The position numbers and the translations under genes were made by a program. DNA of 64,000 nucleotides from Phanerodontia chrysosporium (Eukaryota > Basidiomycota > Agaricomycetes > Polyporales > Phanerochaetaceae). Below, one piece after another: positions 43,583 through 55,208 of this stretch. The stretch covers positions 744,001 through 808,000 of the forward strand of contig MJGA01000013.1 of NCBI GenBank assembly GCA_001910725.1. Direction: 5' to 3'. The notes below the pieces were generated by a model. The model saw only the letters and a program-made list of their open reading frames with translations. It was not told where the DNA came from and did not search any database. Position 1 is the stretch's first letter, and every line of letters begins with the position of its first letter.

Positions 43583-44604
43583 GTCGGGTCTTGCCGAGAA
43601 ATGAACGAAAACGAAATAATTCGCTCCATGGGCGAGGAAGTCGTGAGATGCTGATGCATTTAGTCGTCAGCACCGAGGAACATGGATTCAAGATACGTAT
43701 AAACACACCTCAGATGCTCTCCATTCACGCGATTACGCAGAGCGCTCGCTCGCTGTTGTCTTGTTGTATGTTGGGACAGTGCTCGTAGTCCACGAACTCG
43801 GGAAATCCAGCACTATCTGAGGAGCTGCGCGCGTTGGCGACCGACTCGAGCGAAGCGAAGGTGGTGAACGTGTCCATGGTAAAGACAGAAGTGAATGCCG
43901 TAGCGCCAGCGGACGGCTTGAAGGTGAGTGTTTTGCAGAGGTGATTCACAGTCGTCTCCCTCGTTTACCTCCGTTATATATCGCACGGTCGTCACCACAT
44001 GGTGGCCCGCAGCGAGTGATCGCGACAAGGAGCTTGCTAGGTCTTCACTTCCTGGCGCTAACCTAGAAGTCGGACGTTATTGTCTTGATAGGCTCAGCGA
44101 GTTGGACATTGCCCTTGGTCCGTCGCCTACATGCCTCCTGCCTCTGTTGCTTATTGTCTCGGGCGGCAACGTGCCTGCCACTAGCAGCCCAGCTGCACTT
44201 TCGTCTCACCACTATTATGCTTTGCGTGGGCAACGCTGCGAGCGATAGCAAAACCATTTCCCAGGCTAGACGAGCTGTAGCTCCGGTCAGCATGGCGATT
44301 GTACGCGTCGTCAAGAGCTTCGCGCATCAGGTATGCTTACGTCGACCCTGTATCCTCAGCTGGCCTTTTCACATAGGTGAGTAGTCCTCCACGAACCGGA
44401 ACGCTCTGACATGCTGAATTCGTATCCAGTTTTTTTATTTTATTTTATTTGCAGAATATCCCTATTTGTTCATGATCGACTTTGTGGTTGCGTGAAGCCC
44501 TTTGCTCACTCCCCGAGAACAAGAGATGACGACGATTCCTGCGCTAGTATATTTTATAACCCACATCACATGCGCTTCTACAAGAACCCGTTTACCTTCC
44601 GCCC
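43583..44604. other. About 1-kb gap with a possible unplaced exon
   Basis: On the plus strand 43800-43925 reads LSEELRALATDSSEAKVV... and ends at a good donor (GTGAGT, 43925). Near 44220-44335 another stretch reads NAASDSKTISQARRAV. They may be exons of an unrecognised gene; I could not build one. Confidence 0.3.
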
Positions 44605-45414
44605 CTACGCACGAGCCAACAACTCCCAGTTCACCTGGATGAACGATCCATCTTCGTTCGCTACCCACTCGTCATAATTGCGTCTGGTCTGTTGAATGAT
44701 CGCTTCGGTAACAAAACCCTTGCTCAGCGCGACCTTGGTAATCGGCGAGTCCAAGCTAAAACTTTGGGACAGACGGCTCCAGACCTCTCGCTGTTCGGCT
44801 GTGCGATAGATGTCGTTGCTCGAGGATGTCTTGGTCTCCGCGGGGTCGAAACCCGCCTGACGCGCCCAGATGTGCAGGTTGCGTCCTGTGTACGGCTCGC
44901 GCCCCGTCTCCTGCAAGGTGCGAATCAATGTTTCCACGGAATTGTTGATGAGCTCCGCGTTTGGGTGGAAACTGAAGAGACCCAGGTCCCAGGTGCGGAC
45001 GGCGACCAAGCCGCCTGGCTTCGCCACTCGGCGCATCTCGCGAAGGAATTGTACGGGCTCGCTCACGTACTGGATGACGTGATTCGCGTGCACTACGTCG
45101 AACGTGTCGTCGGGGAACGGCAGCGCAAGTCCGTCAGCGACCGCGAACTCGACGTTCGTGACTCCCTCCTTCGCCGCTTGCGCGCGTGCCCTCTCAAGGG
45201 TCTTCTCTGCAGCGTCCTGGTCAACTCCGATGACATGCCCGATAGGGACGTGTCGCGCAAAATCGATCGTGATGCTTCCTGGGCCGCATCCGACGTCTAG
45301 GATCTTCCTGTGCGGTTCAAGAGAACCCTGTAGGTATCCCGCGAGTCGGCGACTCGTCGCGCGCCCAGGTCTCAATAATCGTGTCGGCATGTCCGACAAT
45401 GTATGAAGGCGCAT
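44605..45414 (-). CDS. Class I SAM-dependent methyltransferase (UbiE/Erg6-like)
   Basis: One exon, 269 codons from ATG 45414. Motif I is ILDVGCGPGSITIDFA, then VIGVDQD, FAVADGLALPFPDDTFDVVHANHVI and MRRVAKPGGLVAVRTWD, the complete order of the methyltransferase-11/25 families. An upstream ATG at 45424 in another frame encodes MTVDAPSYIVGHADTIIETW, which looks like the true N-terminus of such proteins. It would join if two bases were missing in the GCGCGCG run near 45382, so the start as drawn may be wrong. The substrate is unknown; small fungal methyltransferases of this type act on varied metabolites. Confidence 0.85.
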   Translation of the reverse strand: MRLHTLSDMPTRLLRPGRATSRRLAGYLQGSLEPHRKILDVGCGPGSITIDFARHVPIGHVIGVDQDAAEKTLERARAQAAKEGVTNVEFAVADGLALPFPDDTFDVVHANHVIQYVSEPVQFLREMRRVAKPGGLVAVRTWDLGLFSFHPNAELINNSVETLIRTLQETGREPYTGRNLHIWARQAGFDPAETKTSSSNDIYRTAEQREVWSRLSQSFSLDSPITKVALSKGFVTEAIIQQTRRNYDEWVANEDGSFIQVNWELLARA

Positions 45415-45424
45415 CGACGGTCAT

Positions 45425-46351
45425 GTGTGTGTGGAAAGCTGAAAGAATGACCGTGATTTAAGGTATGACATAGCAGTAGCCCGAGTCGAACGCACCTTTG
45501 AATGAGGGTTGACGGGGCTCTGTCGGCTGGCTCAGTGAAAGGAACCTGGTGGTATTTATGCACATCCTTCTCTTGATTGGCATCACCGTAGGTTCGCCGA
45601 TATCGCGTGAACATAGCCCAACTAACTACAATATTGCTTCCGCAGAATCGGCGTCGGCCAAGTCTTCTCGTGTTCACCGACAGATGGCTACTCCTGCGAA
45701 CCTCTGGGTGAGCCCGAGCTTCGTTCCCCCAAAATGATGGCTGCAGCCGACCCTGCGCTAGAGCATTAAATTTGGTACTTTCGTATTTTCTGAGGACGTG
45801 TTCGCTGGTGAGTGGCAGACGCTAAGTGCGATGTACATCTGATCGGTGGTATCAGGGTCCCACAGGGTAGAAGCCCGAGAGTGTACACCGTTACTGAGTG
45901 CAGCAAATCTATCATGAGACTCAAGCATTCCTCGGCCATCCTTGCGATATCAACGAGGCGGGGAAGCATACTCAAATCCGCCGTCGTGAGAGCTAGAGGT
46001 TTTCTGATGCTCGACGGAATCTTGCGCAGGCTCGAAGATTCCATGCCTTCTGCTGGTGGTGTGTCCCGCAGCAGCTCTGGCACCTCGAGTGGCCTACTCC
46101 ACGAAGGCACTATTAAGAGTCGGAGGTCTGCGATCCTACACCGTCCGCCGAACGCAGGAGGGCCCGAGGGTAACTTGAATGGGTACGCCTTGCATAGGTT
46201 CGAAGCCGTCGGTGAACCGGGATGGATTGTTGCCCGGATGACCGAAGTGCGGCCATACCGGACCTGTTGCACTTGCGCGTTTGCCGGGAACTCCGAGTCG
46301 TGTTCAAGTACGTTCACGAGAGTCACTACGACTTCCAGTGGTATTCTAGAG
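45425..46351. other. Gap upstream of the thioesterase pair; open on both strands
   Basis: Long frames are open on both strands (plus 45812-46351, minus 46326-45766). The minus one has leucine-rich helical parts (LPRLVDIARMAEECLSLMIDLL), but neither has family or splice support. Confidence 0.3.
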
Positions 46352-47102
46352 ATGGATACCTTGGAGATATCACTGAAAAAGGCTCCAGGAAATGTCCCTC
46401 AGGAACTCAAGGACCTCGGCGCGGATTGGTGGGCAGTCGCCAGCACGGCGGGGCAGGAGTTCGCCAAGTCGATATGCTCGAGGCTTGAGGTGACGGAGGC
46501 TCGCATCCTCGATGATGTAGGCATTCCGACAAGACGGGAAGGCCGATTAGTCTTCGAGATCGACATCACCCCTGGTGAGCTATTCCTGCAGGATCTTGAA
46601 CGATTGCCGAGGTTGACCGAACCGTTGGAACCTCCAGACATGTGCAATTACCATGGCTCCATGCACAGCGGATGCACCGCTACGCTGATAGATTTGTGAG
46701 TGCCACATGCAGGACCTTGTGGAGCATCCTCATGGTTGTCTAGCTGTACATTTCTAGTTAGGAACCTACTACATATCGAAGACGGACTCCACCAAAGCTT
46801 GTGCCTGTCTCCCTCGCGCTCAACATTGTATACCACTCTCCCGTGTTCACGTAAGAAACTCGAACCCTACCATTGTGAATTACGGGCTCATCAGCCACAT
46901 AGAGGCAGCAAGTTGAAGATCATCAGCTCGACCATCTCCAAGGGGAAACGTATAACATCTAGGGCCGAAGTGGGTCGTACCTCCAATGTCCCAGTTGTAG
47001 ATTCACTCAGTGCGTCCAATACAGATATACGATGTCACGAACGGACGGATAGTTGCTTCCGGCGTGCATACTAAAGTGCCACCATCACGAGCTCATCTAT
47101 AA
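46352..47102 (+). CDS. Hotdog-fold thioesterase A (PaaI/ACOT13-like)
   Basis: Exons 46352-46574, 46638-46695, 46744-46850, 46903-46969, 47025-47102; 177 residues after adding one base near 46799. These enzymes hydrolyse acyl-CoA thioesters. The hotdog core includes NYHGSMHSGCTATLID, aligned with the usual HGG helix, where the catalytic Asp/Glu region follows a Gly-rich turn. Strands follow in VPVSLALNIVYHSPV, SKLKIISSTISKGKRI and IYDVTNGRIVASGVHTK. It forms a tandem pair with the next gene, with the same five-exon plan (exon lengths 223, 58, 108, 67, 78). Confidence 0.82.
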
Positions 47103-47476
47103 ATGCCTAGGTACGGTTGTCAGTCGAGTTTATTATGCGTGTCATATCACACTGTGCAAACCGCATGAAATGCTGACTTGCCATGTGGTCTCAGTTACGC
47201 GTGCAATTGGTACGTTGTTGAGAAGCTTTCGAGTCTCTGTCTGCGTCGCAATAGAAGCCAATCTCATGTTTATTTCGGATGCGCGGCCTACAGAAGCCAC
47301 TGAAAGTGTGCCACGGTCGTCTATCCGTCACCTCATACCGATATTGTACCGGGGAGGACCACCGTGAGTGCAAACAGCCTAAATTGCGAGGCCGCCCGGA
47401 AGGAGCACCAGTGATGGTTCCTTGGTATGAGGTCCTTCAACCAGAACCATCGCTGTGGATCCTAGAAGACCTGCAG

Positions 47477-48226
47477 ATGGACACCTTCGAAAGCTCGTTG
47501 AGAAGTGCCCCAGGCAATGTGCCGCAGGAAGTGAGGAACCTCGGGGCAGACTGGTGGGCTGCGGCGCGGAATGCGCGGGAGGGCTTCGCCATGCCAATAT
47601 TTTCGAGGCTCCAGGTTACTGAGGCCCGCGTAGTCGACAATGCGGACATCCAGGAAGCAAAGAAGGACGGTTGGTGCTAGAGATTGAGGTTGCTCGAGGT
47701 GAGTGCGCAGATGGGGATAACTATAGAGGTCAACTGACTGGTGGGCGACCCTTGCAGATATGTGCAACCCTCACGGTGTTATGCATGGTGGATGTGCATC
47801 GACTCTCATAGACTTGTGAGTTGTGTACAGTCTGTAGAGGCGCGAGTACAGCTGATCCTATCGTAGCTGCACCTCGTTTGTGAGAAGTTTTGTCCAGACC
47901 GAAGGCAAACCTGTTGATAAGGTTGTTCCTGTCTCCTTGGCTTTGAATGTGACATTCCACTCGCCGGCCGTCAGGTATGATGACTCGAATGCGGGACGTA
48001 GAACTCTTACTGACTTAATCCAGAGGCGCTAAATTGAGGATCATCTGCTCGACAGTGGCCGTGGGTGCGCGCATCATCACTACGAAGTCTGAGGTACGCA
48101 TGTCGCGCAAGAATCTCTAGATACAGTCACTGAGCGTACCAAACCCAGATATATGACGTGACCAACGGCAGAATAATCGCCTCCGGTGTACATCTCAAAG
48201 CGGTCCCGACTCAACAGAAGCTTTAA
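47477..48226 (+). CDS. Hotdog-fold thioesterase B, tandem paralogue
   Basis: Exons 47477-47698, 47758-47815, 47867-47974, 48024-48093, 48149-48226; 178 residues after adding one base at the GG of 47669-47670. It is clearly paralogous to gene A: both start MDT, share APGNVPQE, GADWWA and SRL.VTEAR, and have matching exon lengths. The active-site helix reads HGVMHGGCASTLID, nearer the usual HGG than copy A, which has HSG. The last strand is IYDVTNGRIIASGVHLK. Without the base correction the first exon stops at 47678. Confidence 0.82.
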
Positions 48227-48385
48227 CCAGTGCTTCATTTGAGTAATCAGTATGTATATTACAATGGGACAAGTTGTTACATCATCATACAAAGGGCACA
48301 GGGGTGCCATAGATAAAGCAAAGCAGCGATGAGCGAGGTATCAGGTAGGTCTCGGGTAGGTCAGATCACAGTAACTGAGCATAAA

Positions 48386-49670
48386 TTAGAAGTCATCCAC
48401 GAAATGATCTGCAAGGTTGTCCTTGATCTCGCGGATGCGTATGCTGACTGCATACAGCGCGGTCTCCTTGCACGCCTGCATGCCATCGAAGAAGCCCTGT
48501 GGGGGTATCTCGTCCCTTACGAGCGCGCGCATGATGCTTTCGGCAACCATGACCTTGCCGAGGACGTCCTCGCGCTGGAGCGTCGGGACGACCTGCGAGG
48601 CGGTCTCAAGGATCATCTTCCAGACGTTGCCGAAGGCCTTGGCGCAGCGCTGCTGGCTCGTGCAGCGCTGGCTGTGCGCGAGCGGCGGCGGCGAGGACGC
48701 GAGCGCGTCCCAGAGCTTCCCGAGCGAGTAGTACCCGCAGAGCAGGCGTATGCGCTGCTCGCGGGTGAGGTGCGCGTCTGCGTCCCACACAGGCTTCCCG
48801 CGCAGCATCATCGCGTGGTACGCGAGCCCGAGCATCGTCCGCAGCTGGAACTGCTCCCCGACGCGGATCGCGAGCGCGAGGTCCCGGCCCTCGCCGATGA
48901 GCCGCTTCCAGCGCGTGACGGCGGCGTCGAGCAGGTCCGGGCGCTCGCACAGCGCGGCGAGCTCGGTAATCTGGACGAGCGACGGCTGCGATGGCGAAGT
49001 GGCGCTGCCTGTGTGAGGGAGCGAGACGGCGGGCGGGTGTGTCGTGGGTACGTCGTCAAAGGCACCTGGCCTCGAGTAGTAGATATTGAGGGCGCTGAGA
49101 GCCCAGGTTTCTAATGAGCGGAACTGATACTTGTTTGTTATTCGAGCGAGAGCGACCAGCTGCATGGGTCCGCTTCAGGTGTCATCGCAATAAGCAGCTC
49201 ATGTGGACTATGGAAAGATGTGAGAGAAACACAGCAGGCGACATACTGCACACGTACAGCGCATACAGGGACCAGAGTAGGGCACGGAACTCGTCTGCAC
49301 TGTCACCCTGCAAGCGAATGGGATTGTCGTCGCTCTCGCCCTCCACGGCAAGCGTGACACTAGATTCAGAGCGCGAGGAGTCCGTTTCAGAGGAAAGCTG
49401 GAACATGGTCTCGAACGCAGACTTGTCCTTGGTGAGCGTGGATCTGTGGACCTAGGCCGGAGGTCAGGACACTGCAGCATTGCCACTAACTGCAACACTC
49501 ACCCTGAAGAGCGTATTCTCCACCAGTAGTACACTATTGCCATCCGGAATGTAGTACGTGGGATCCCTAGAGGGCCCTGGGATGGAAAGAGAGAGCATGC
49601 CGTCCCCCAGGAAGGAGTTGGTCATGGTCATGAGTGGGCTTTCCGGATGTAGGTCTTCTTGGTCCATCAT
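48386..49670 (-). CDS. BTB/POZ domain protein
   Basis: Exons 49670-49503, 49451-49258, 49207-48386; 394 residues after adding one base at 49165-49167. The N-terminus encodes a BTB unit: YYIPDGNSVLLVENTLFRVHRSTLTKDKSAFETMF (split over intron 1), then DDNPIRLQGDSADEFRALLWSLYAL, as in Agaricomycete BTB proteins. A helical region follows, with VALARITNKYQFRSLETWAL and a His/Cys-poor C-terminus. BTB domains dimerise and can link to cullin-3; no second known domain. These proteins form large families in mushrooms. The second start at 49667 is equally possible. Confidence 0.82.
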
Positions 49671-50033
49671 CTGGTCTTAAATAAGGATGACGTCTACAGA
49701 GGCGATACACTGGGTAGCAATAGAAGGAGATGTGCGTCGAGCACAGGCCCAACGAAGGACGGGATATAAGCTTGTAGAAGAGGCGATCAGGGGCTCATTC
49801 TGGCTCTGCTCTGCCTCGTCGACGACCGCGGGAGGCTGTCAAGGGGCCGAGCTGATAGGCGCCGTCCGCAATGACTGGGCGAACGCGTCGTGCCTCTCAG
49901 CGCATTCAGATTCTCCTCATGCACATAATATACAGATAGTCATGATGCAACAACATTCAGTGCCATACGAAGCATTAGACTTGACTAGCACGACCTCGGC
50001 GAAAGATATCGTCAAAGTTGGAGCCAGCGGTCA
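49671..50033. other. Intergenic
   Basis: 363 bp upstream of the BTB gene and downstream of the F-box-like gene. No feature seen. Confidence 0.4.
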
Positions 50034-51665
50034 TTATGTATCGGCCAGCTTCTCTTGAAGTGCAGCAAGGAACCCATCGACATCCTGCGTCTCATCGTAA
50101 TATCCAACTGTTTTTAACAGCTCCAAAAGAAGGGGCTGTGATAGGGCGTACGGCCGCCATCCTTCCAGAATCTCCTTGTCGCGTCGCCACTCGATGACTT
50201 TGCCGAACCTGAATCGCGTGGCGTTGGGGAATGCGAGCGCAAGCTTCTCAATAAGCTCTTTGCGTTGCAGTCGTAGTTGTAGTAGGTTTTCCCGATGCCT
50301 GCTGTAGTAGGAACGCAAGCCGTACGTAAACAACGTTACTGTACTCAGAGGATTGAGCGTCGTGAAAGAGTACTGCTTGTGGTGGAGGTCAACAGAGCAT
50401 TGAGATCTCCATTGATGACTACGCACGGAAGAGAGAGGTACTGGCTATTCCACGTCACGTCGGCTTCAACAGTAAGCGTGCGCAGTGCAGGCCAATCCTT
50501 CTGCTTTAGGATGTGCAGCAGGTCTACCGGGATAGTCAGCTGCTCTATGGCAACCGTGGACGCCTTCGTGGCGTCCAGGACTTCTTCGGCACCGACGTCT
50601 CCGGAATCCTTGATTGTCAACGACGATACGGGTCTTCCTGGCAGAAGCCATACGGCAAGTTCAGCCCGCGTTGTCCTCAGTTCTCGTAGGGCTGGGGCGG
50701 CGTACTGGGAGAAGGTCTCATGTCTTGCTGATGATGCTGACGTTGAGCCATGTTCACGAATGCAGAAAGACGAAGAAGACCGGGGCGTTTTCAAGTACGA
50801 CTGCTAGCTCGTGAGGCAACCACTGAGCGATGTCCACGTTGATTCGCAGATCCGTAAGGCGAGGGGCGACGGAATCAGAAAGCAACGCAGTCCAGACGCT
50901 GGTGTCGTCCGATGACAAGTATTCCAGGTTCTCGATGTCGGTGGCATTCCTCAGGAGACCAAGCCACGAGGGAGGAATGTAACTCCCTTCAATACTGAGG
51001 CTTGTCCATCGTCCTACCGGAGGCTGTGACTTCTCTGAAGCATAGTTGGGGAAGCCGCAGCTATCAAACGACACGAAGCGAAGGGAATGTATGTCCATCA
51101 TCGCAAAGATCATGTCGGCGTTCACGTTTACGTGTTGCATCGTGAGCTCTTCCAGGTTACGGAAATGCTTCATCGCGGAAAGCATGACAAGACCAAAGGC
51201 GTCGTTTCTAGGATCGCTGGTCCAGAGACCATGGCTAAATGTGCACCGGTAGACATAAGACGCGAGGCGGTGGGCTCGGGGATCGCCGTCGCGCAGCAGG
51301 CCGTGCCAGAGCAGGCGTGCCCTGCCGGCGTTTGTGTCTAGTCCACATCCGCCGTTGTAGACTATGGTCCGGAAGAGACGCTTTTGGCATTCGTCTCTCC
51401 ACGAATTGCAAACGAGAGCCATGGACGCCATCGTGTCCTTGTAGCTGTGCCGCGCCTCAGCTCATCCGTGTCTGAGAAGTCGAACGTGTCCATGATCAGG
51501 ACATGAAGCTCGAAAGGAAGACGAGGGGCATCTGGGGTCCTCGATCCTGCTGTAAGAGGGTCAATGCACTACGATAAGGCGTTTGCTCTCGGTGGTTGTG
51601 GTACTGACGTGGACATGGTCATAATCACATCGTTCGGGTTCGCGGGCTTGTAGCGCCTCAACCAT
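50034..51665 (-). CDS. F-box-like/LRR protein, frame-disrupted
   Basis: Exon 1 is 51665-51609; a 59-nt intron leads to exon 2 from 51549. The F-box-like start reads APRLPFELHVLIMDTFDFSD, then MALVCNSWRDECQKRLFRTI, the usual layout of basidiomycete F-box-like genes. Loose leucine-rich repeats follow (FRNLEELTMQHVNV, SLRFVSFDSCGF). The sense needs one extra base near 51534-51537, near 51455 and near 50396, and a further change near 50770, so it is either a decaying gene or an error-rich sequence. The C-terminal part (LRSYYSRHRENL...WRRDKEIL) ends at TAA 50034. It would act as an SCF adaptor if intact. Confidence 0.65.
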
Positions 51666-52816
51666 ATTGAAGCGTGACCTAGTTATGCTCTTCTCAAACA
51701 ACTGCAACAGAGGGATTCACAAAATGCGTACTGACAAATGTGATATGTCGTTCTGAGTCCTAGGTGATGGTAGGAAGAGCAGGCTCCAACGGGCGGACGC
51801 GCGAGAGCGCGCGAGCTGGCTTGATGTTAGACGCCCGTCGTGCACCACGCTCGACACATTGTTCCGACTTGCAACAAGCTTACAGCGTCGATCTCTTGCG
51901 TGGTGAGCGAGCTACACACCCACTCAGTAGTATCAGTCTCTGTTCAGAACTATGATTACATTCTGAGTAAGATGCAGTTTCTGAAGAATATCAAGAGGCT
52001 CTACAAGTCAGGCCGCAGGTCATTGGCATGCATGGTAACAAACTCGACACAAATACCGGGGCCGGAACTTGACTGTCGTGAGTAACATCATGATTCAGTG
52101 TGCTGCCTGATCATAACACTAAATCTGAAAGAGCTATACATCCGTTAAACCCTTGGGGTACGGTCACCGTTGACAAATACCACTGCATGCCCTGCGCTGA
52201 CCATCCTAACGCAATAGACGCATCAGTCTGCCGCCCCCGCGCCGCGCGGCTTCCCACCAGACCGACACAAGGAGCACGAGTGTGCTCAATTATAGGGACG
52301 CTTCTTGGGTAACGTGCGTCCTGGGGGTGTCTTCCGCGGCGTGATGCATGCCCAAACGGAGACACGCCGCACACACGCTGGAGGCTGACAGCCTCGGAGG
52401 CCCCTCGACGAGGAACAGGATGCGTCACGGCCTATGAGCAAGCGACACCGACGTGGGAATACCACTGCGAAGAGATCCCGGCGGTAACGCGAAGTCGCGG
52501 GTAAGCGCTTTCTGCGGTGGTATGCCATGCTCGAGCTGGTCGCAGCAGATGGCTCTGGCGCCACAACGTGAGCTTGTCCTGCGACGTTCAGCATATTGTT
52601 CAGGCCAGGGACATGAGGGATCTTGGACTCATTGCCGCGGCCAGCAGATGTTTCGAATTGGATAACCGCGGAGGAAGAGCTGTCAGCGAGTGCCATCACC
52701 TGCGGACGCCTTCGTGGTACGCCCTTGTGTATAGGTACCAATGCCCTGGTTCAGAGCACCGTCAATATAAAAGTGCATCTGCGTTGACTGCAGGTAGTCA
52801 AACAGCTCTGCACAGG
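51666..52816. other. 1.15-kb gap without a supported gene
   Basis: Divergent upstream regions of the F-box-like gene and the lactonase-like gene. Nothing I can support. Confidence 0.45.
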
Positions 52817-54403
52817 ATGCGTTGGCTAGCGTTGTCCTACACGGTCTGTCTGTTCGCCGCCGCGACGCTCGCCAACCGAGGCAAGCCAGAGCCGGAGACC
52901 AAGGCCGCGCTATTTTGTACGTCTTCAGCGTCGGTTATGTACGATGCCACCCTGACCATGATTCAGTCATCAGCAATGAGCCCAGCGGAAACCATGTCCT
53001 TACTGCTGAGATCGGCAGTACTGGCAAAGTGGTGAGTAACCGCGAGAATGACGTGCGCAACGGTATCTTACGCCACGAGCTAGTCCTTCAAGAAAGCGTT
53101 TCATACGGGGGGCAAAGGTGCCATAGGAGTCTCGAGCCCACGAGCATCCGAAAGCCTCTTCTCAGGAGGAGGCTCCATTGCGGTGTCGCCTCGCGCTGGC
53201 CTGGTAGCGGCGGTCAATGTACGGCGCACCATTATATATAACTGCTGCCATACTCACGGCAAACGATGCCAGGCCGGCTCCAACACAATCAGCTTGCTGT
53301 CCATAAACCCGGAGGATCCCACTGAGCTGTTCCCTGTCGGCCGCCCCGCACCCAGCGGCGGCGAGTTCCCGATGTCGGTCGTCTTCAACGAGGCAGGCAC
53401 GAAGCTGTGTGCACTCAACGGCGGGAAGGTCGCTGGCGTCAGGCACGTCTAACCCGATGCACCCACCCAACCCAGCCGCTCACCTCCCCCGCAGATGCTT
53501 CGACGTCAACAGGCGCTTCGGCCTGAGCGTGATCCCGGGGACGACGCGGCCGCTTGCACTGAACCAGACGACGCCGCCAGCGGGTCCGCCCGCGACGGCG
53601 AGCCAGATCATGTTCAACCATGACGAGACCGCACTGCTCGCCGCGGTGAAGGGTGTACCGCCGCCGGTGGGCTTCGTTGCGGTGTGGGACGTCGAGCGGC
53701 ACGGCGCGCTCGCGGCGTCGCACCGCACGGTCGCGCCGCCGACGGGCGGGGCGCTCCCGTTCTCGCTCACGCCGGTCCCCGGCACGCGCGCGTTCCTGAG
53801 CGCGGACCCCGCGCTCGGCTTCGAGATGTTCGACATGGCGGACCCCGCGCGTGGCGCAGCGGTGCCCGTGCCCGGGCAGGTCGCGATCTGTTGGAGCGCG
53901 CGCAGCGCGAAGACAGGCCACTTCTTCCTCACGGACACGGGCGCGTCGGTCATCAGCGAGGTCGCGGTCGACCATAACTTGAAGGGCTCGCTCGTCAAGG
54001 TGGGTGTTGCGCCGCATGCCGGGACACGGCTGCTTACGACTTGCCACAGCAATTTACGCTCGGGGATACTGGAATTGGCATCACGGACGTCGACACCGGG
54101 ATTGTTGGATCAAAGGAGTAGGTCGGGATGACGCCAATGGGTAATAATGTTGACATTGTGTACAGGTTCATGTTCACGCTCGGGACCAACGCGACGTCGG
54201 TCGTGGCTATGCGCGTCGACGGGCCGGGGAAAGTAACGCAGCTCGGCTCTTTCAACTACGCTGAATTTTTCAAGCACCAGGGCTTGAAACTTCGTCAGTA
54301 GCGATTTGACTCATCCAATAACATTAGAGCTTACCCCCGTATAGACCCACAGACGGCACAGGGCATGATTGTTTTCGTCAAAACCGAGGAAAGGAGGTTC
54401 TGA
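52817..54403 (+). CDS. Secreted lactonase-like seven-bladed beta-propeller
   Basis: Exons 52817-52916, 52967-53031, 53084-53218, 53273-53442, 53495-53999, 54050-54117, 54166-54293, 54345-54403; 409 residues. The N-terminus (MRWLALSYTVCLFAAATLA) is a signal peptide. Blades show the typical pattern: FISNEPSGNHVLTAEI, LVAAVNAGSNTISLLSI, FPMSVVFNEAGTKLCAL, MFNHDETALLAAVKG. This resembles the 3-carboxymuconate cyclase / 6-phosphogluconolactonase-like fold, common as secreted fungal proteins; the substrate is unknown. Intron 4 starts GC (GCACGT) instead of GT. The terminal exon (PQTAQGMIVFVKTEERRF) is duplicated downstream. If the last intron is not used, translation stops at 54301. Confidence 0.85.
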
Positions 54404-54492
54404 CGAGGGGATATCTTAGGGTTTGGGAGTCTTGTGTTCAATGGTCGTTCATGTATGATCTCATGCTTGCTATCACATAGCATATATCCAGC
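54328..54492 (+). repeat. Tandem repeat unit 1: lactonase terminal exon and 3' flank
   Basis: It contains the end of the last intron, exon 8 and about 90 bp of 3' flank. It matches 54543-54708 with scattered differences; shared blocks include CACAGAC, GCGCAGGGCATG-like, TTTGTCAAAACCGA and CATGCTTGCTATCACA. Confidence 0.75.
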
Positions 54493-54542
54493 TTTTCAAC
54501 TTTGGACGCCTGAAGATATATCATCGTGTACTAATGCCAATT

Positions 54543-54708
54543 TGAGCTCACCTCCATGTAGATCCACAGACAGCGCAGGGCATGGTCGTCTTTGTCAAAA
54601 CCGAAGAGAGAAGGTTCTGACGATGAGATACTATGGGGTTAAGGGAGACTTGTGCGCAGCGGTCCTTCGCATATAGTTTCATGCTTGCTATCACAAAGCG
54701 TGTATCCG
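54543..54708 (+). repeat. Tandem repeat unit 2: duplicated terminal exon
   Basis: The acceptor CCATGTAG at about 54561 precedes a copy encoding PQTAQGMVVFVKTEERRF and its TGA (54617-54619). The frame and splice acceptor are intact, so it could be an alternative last exon. The exon differs from copy 1 mainly at silent positions plus I/V. Confidence 0.75.
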
Positions 54709-55208
54709 TAGTCCATCCTATTGAGCTGCGCGCTCGTCATGACCGGACTTCTTTCACGATCCACTAGCACGTGTTGGAAGGAAGGAGCGGTCATGAACCA
54801 GTGGTTCTTCCCACAGCTATTTTGCCCTGGGATTTCAGCATACCGAGGATTGGACGAGAAGAGGCAACTCACATTCAAGGCGATACATCACCATCGATGA
54901 CGAGGCGGGTACGCGCGTGGCCCTTTACCAGTCCCCTGCCTGAATGAGCTCCTACACGAGACTTACCAGTGGTCAACCTTGAGTGGCACACCGTTCACGG
55001 ACGAGTGAGATACGAACAATGACCAGAGATCGGCATAGTGTACAAATTATCCAGACGTGCAACCCATGAGAGCGAAGAGTGAGGAGTGCGATGGAGACAG
55101 ACGAACGAAACCATGTGTGAGGATCCTCGTGAATGGTCGTGAACGGAAACGATGACACGTGCAAACGGGAGACGGGGACGTCGTGGGGACGCGCACAGGG
55201 CAGAGGAA
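54709..55208. other. Intergenic
   Basis: Convergent 3' flanks of the lactonase-like gene and the RING gene. Nothing supported. Confidence 0.4.

Noticed and set aside
45766..46326. 186-codon minus-strand frame upstream of the thioesterases
   Set aside because: No splice or family support, and the opposite strand is also open over the same stretch; kept only as a note.
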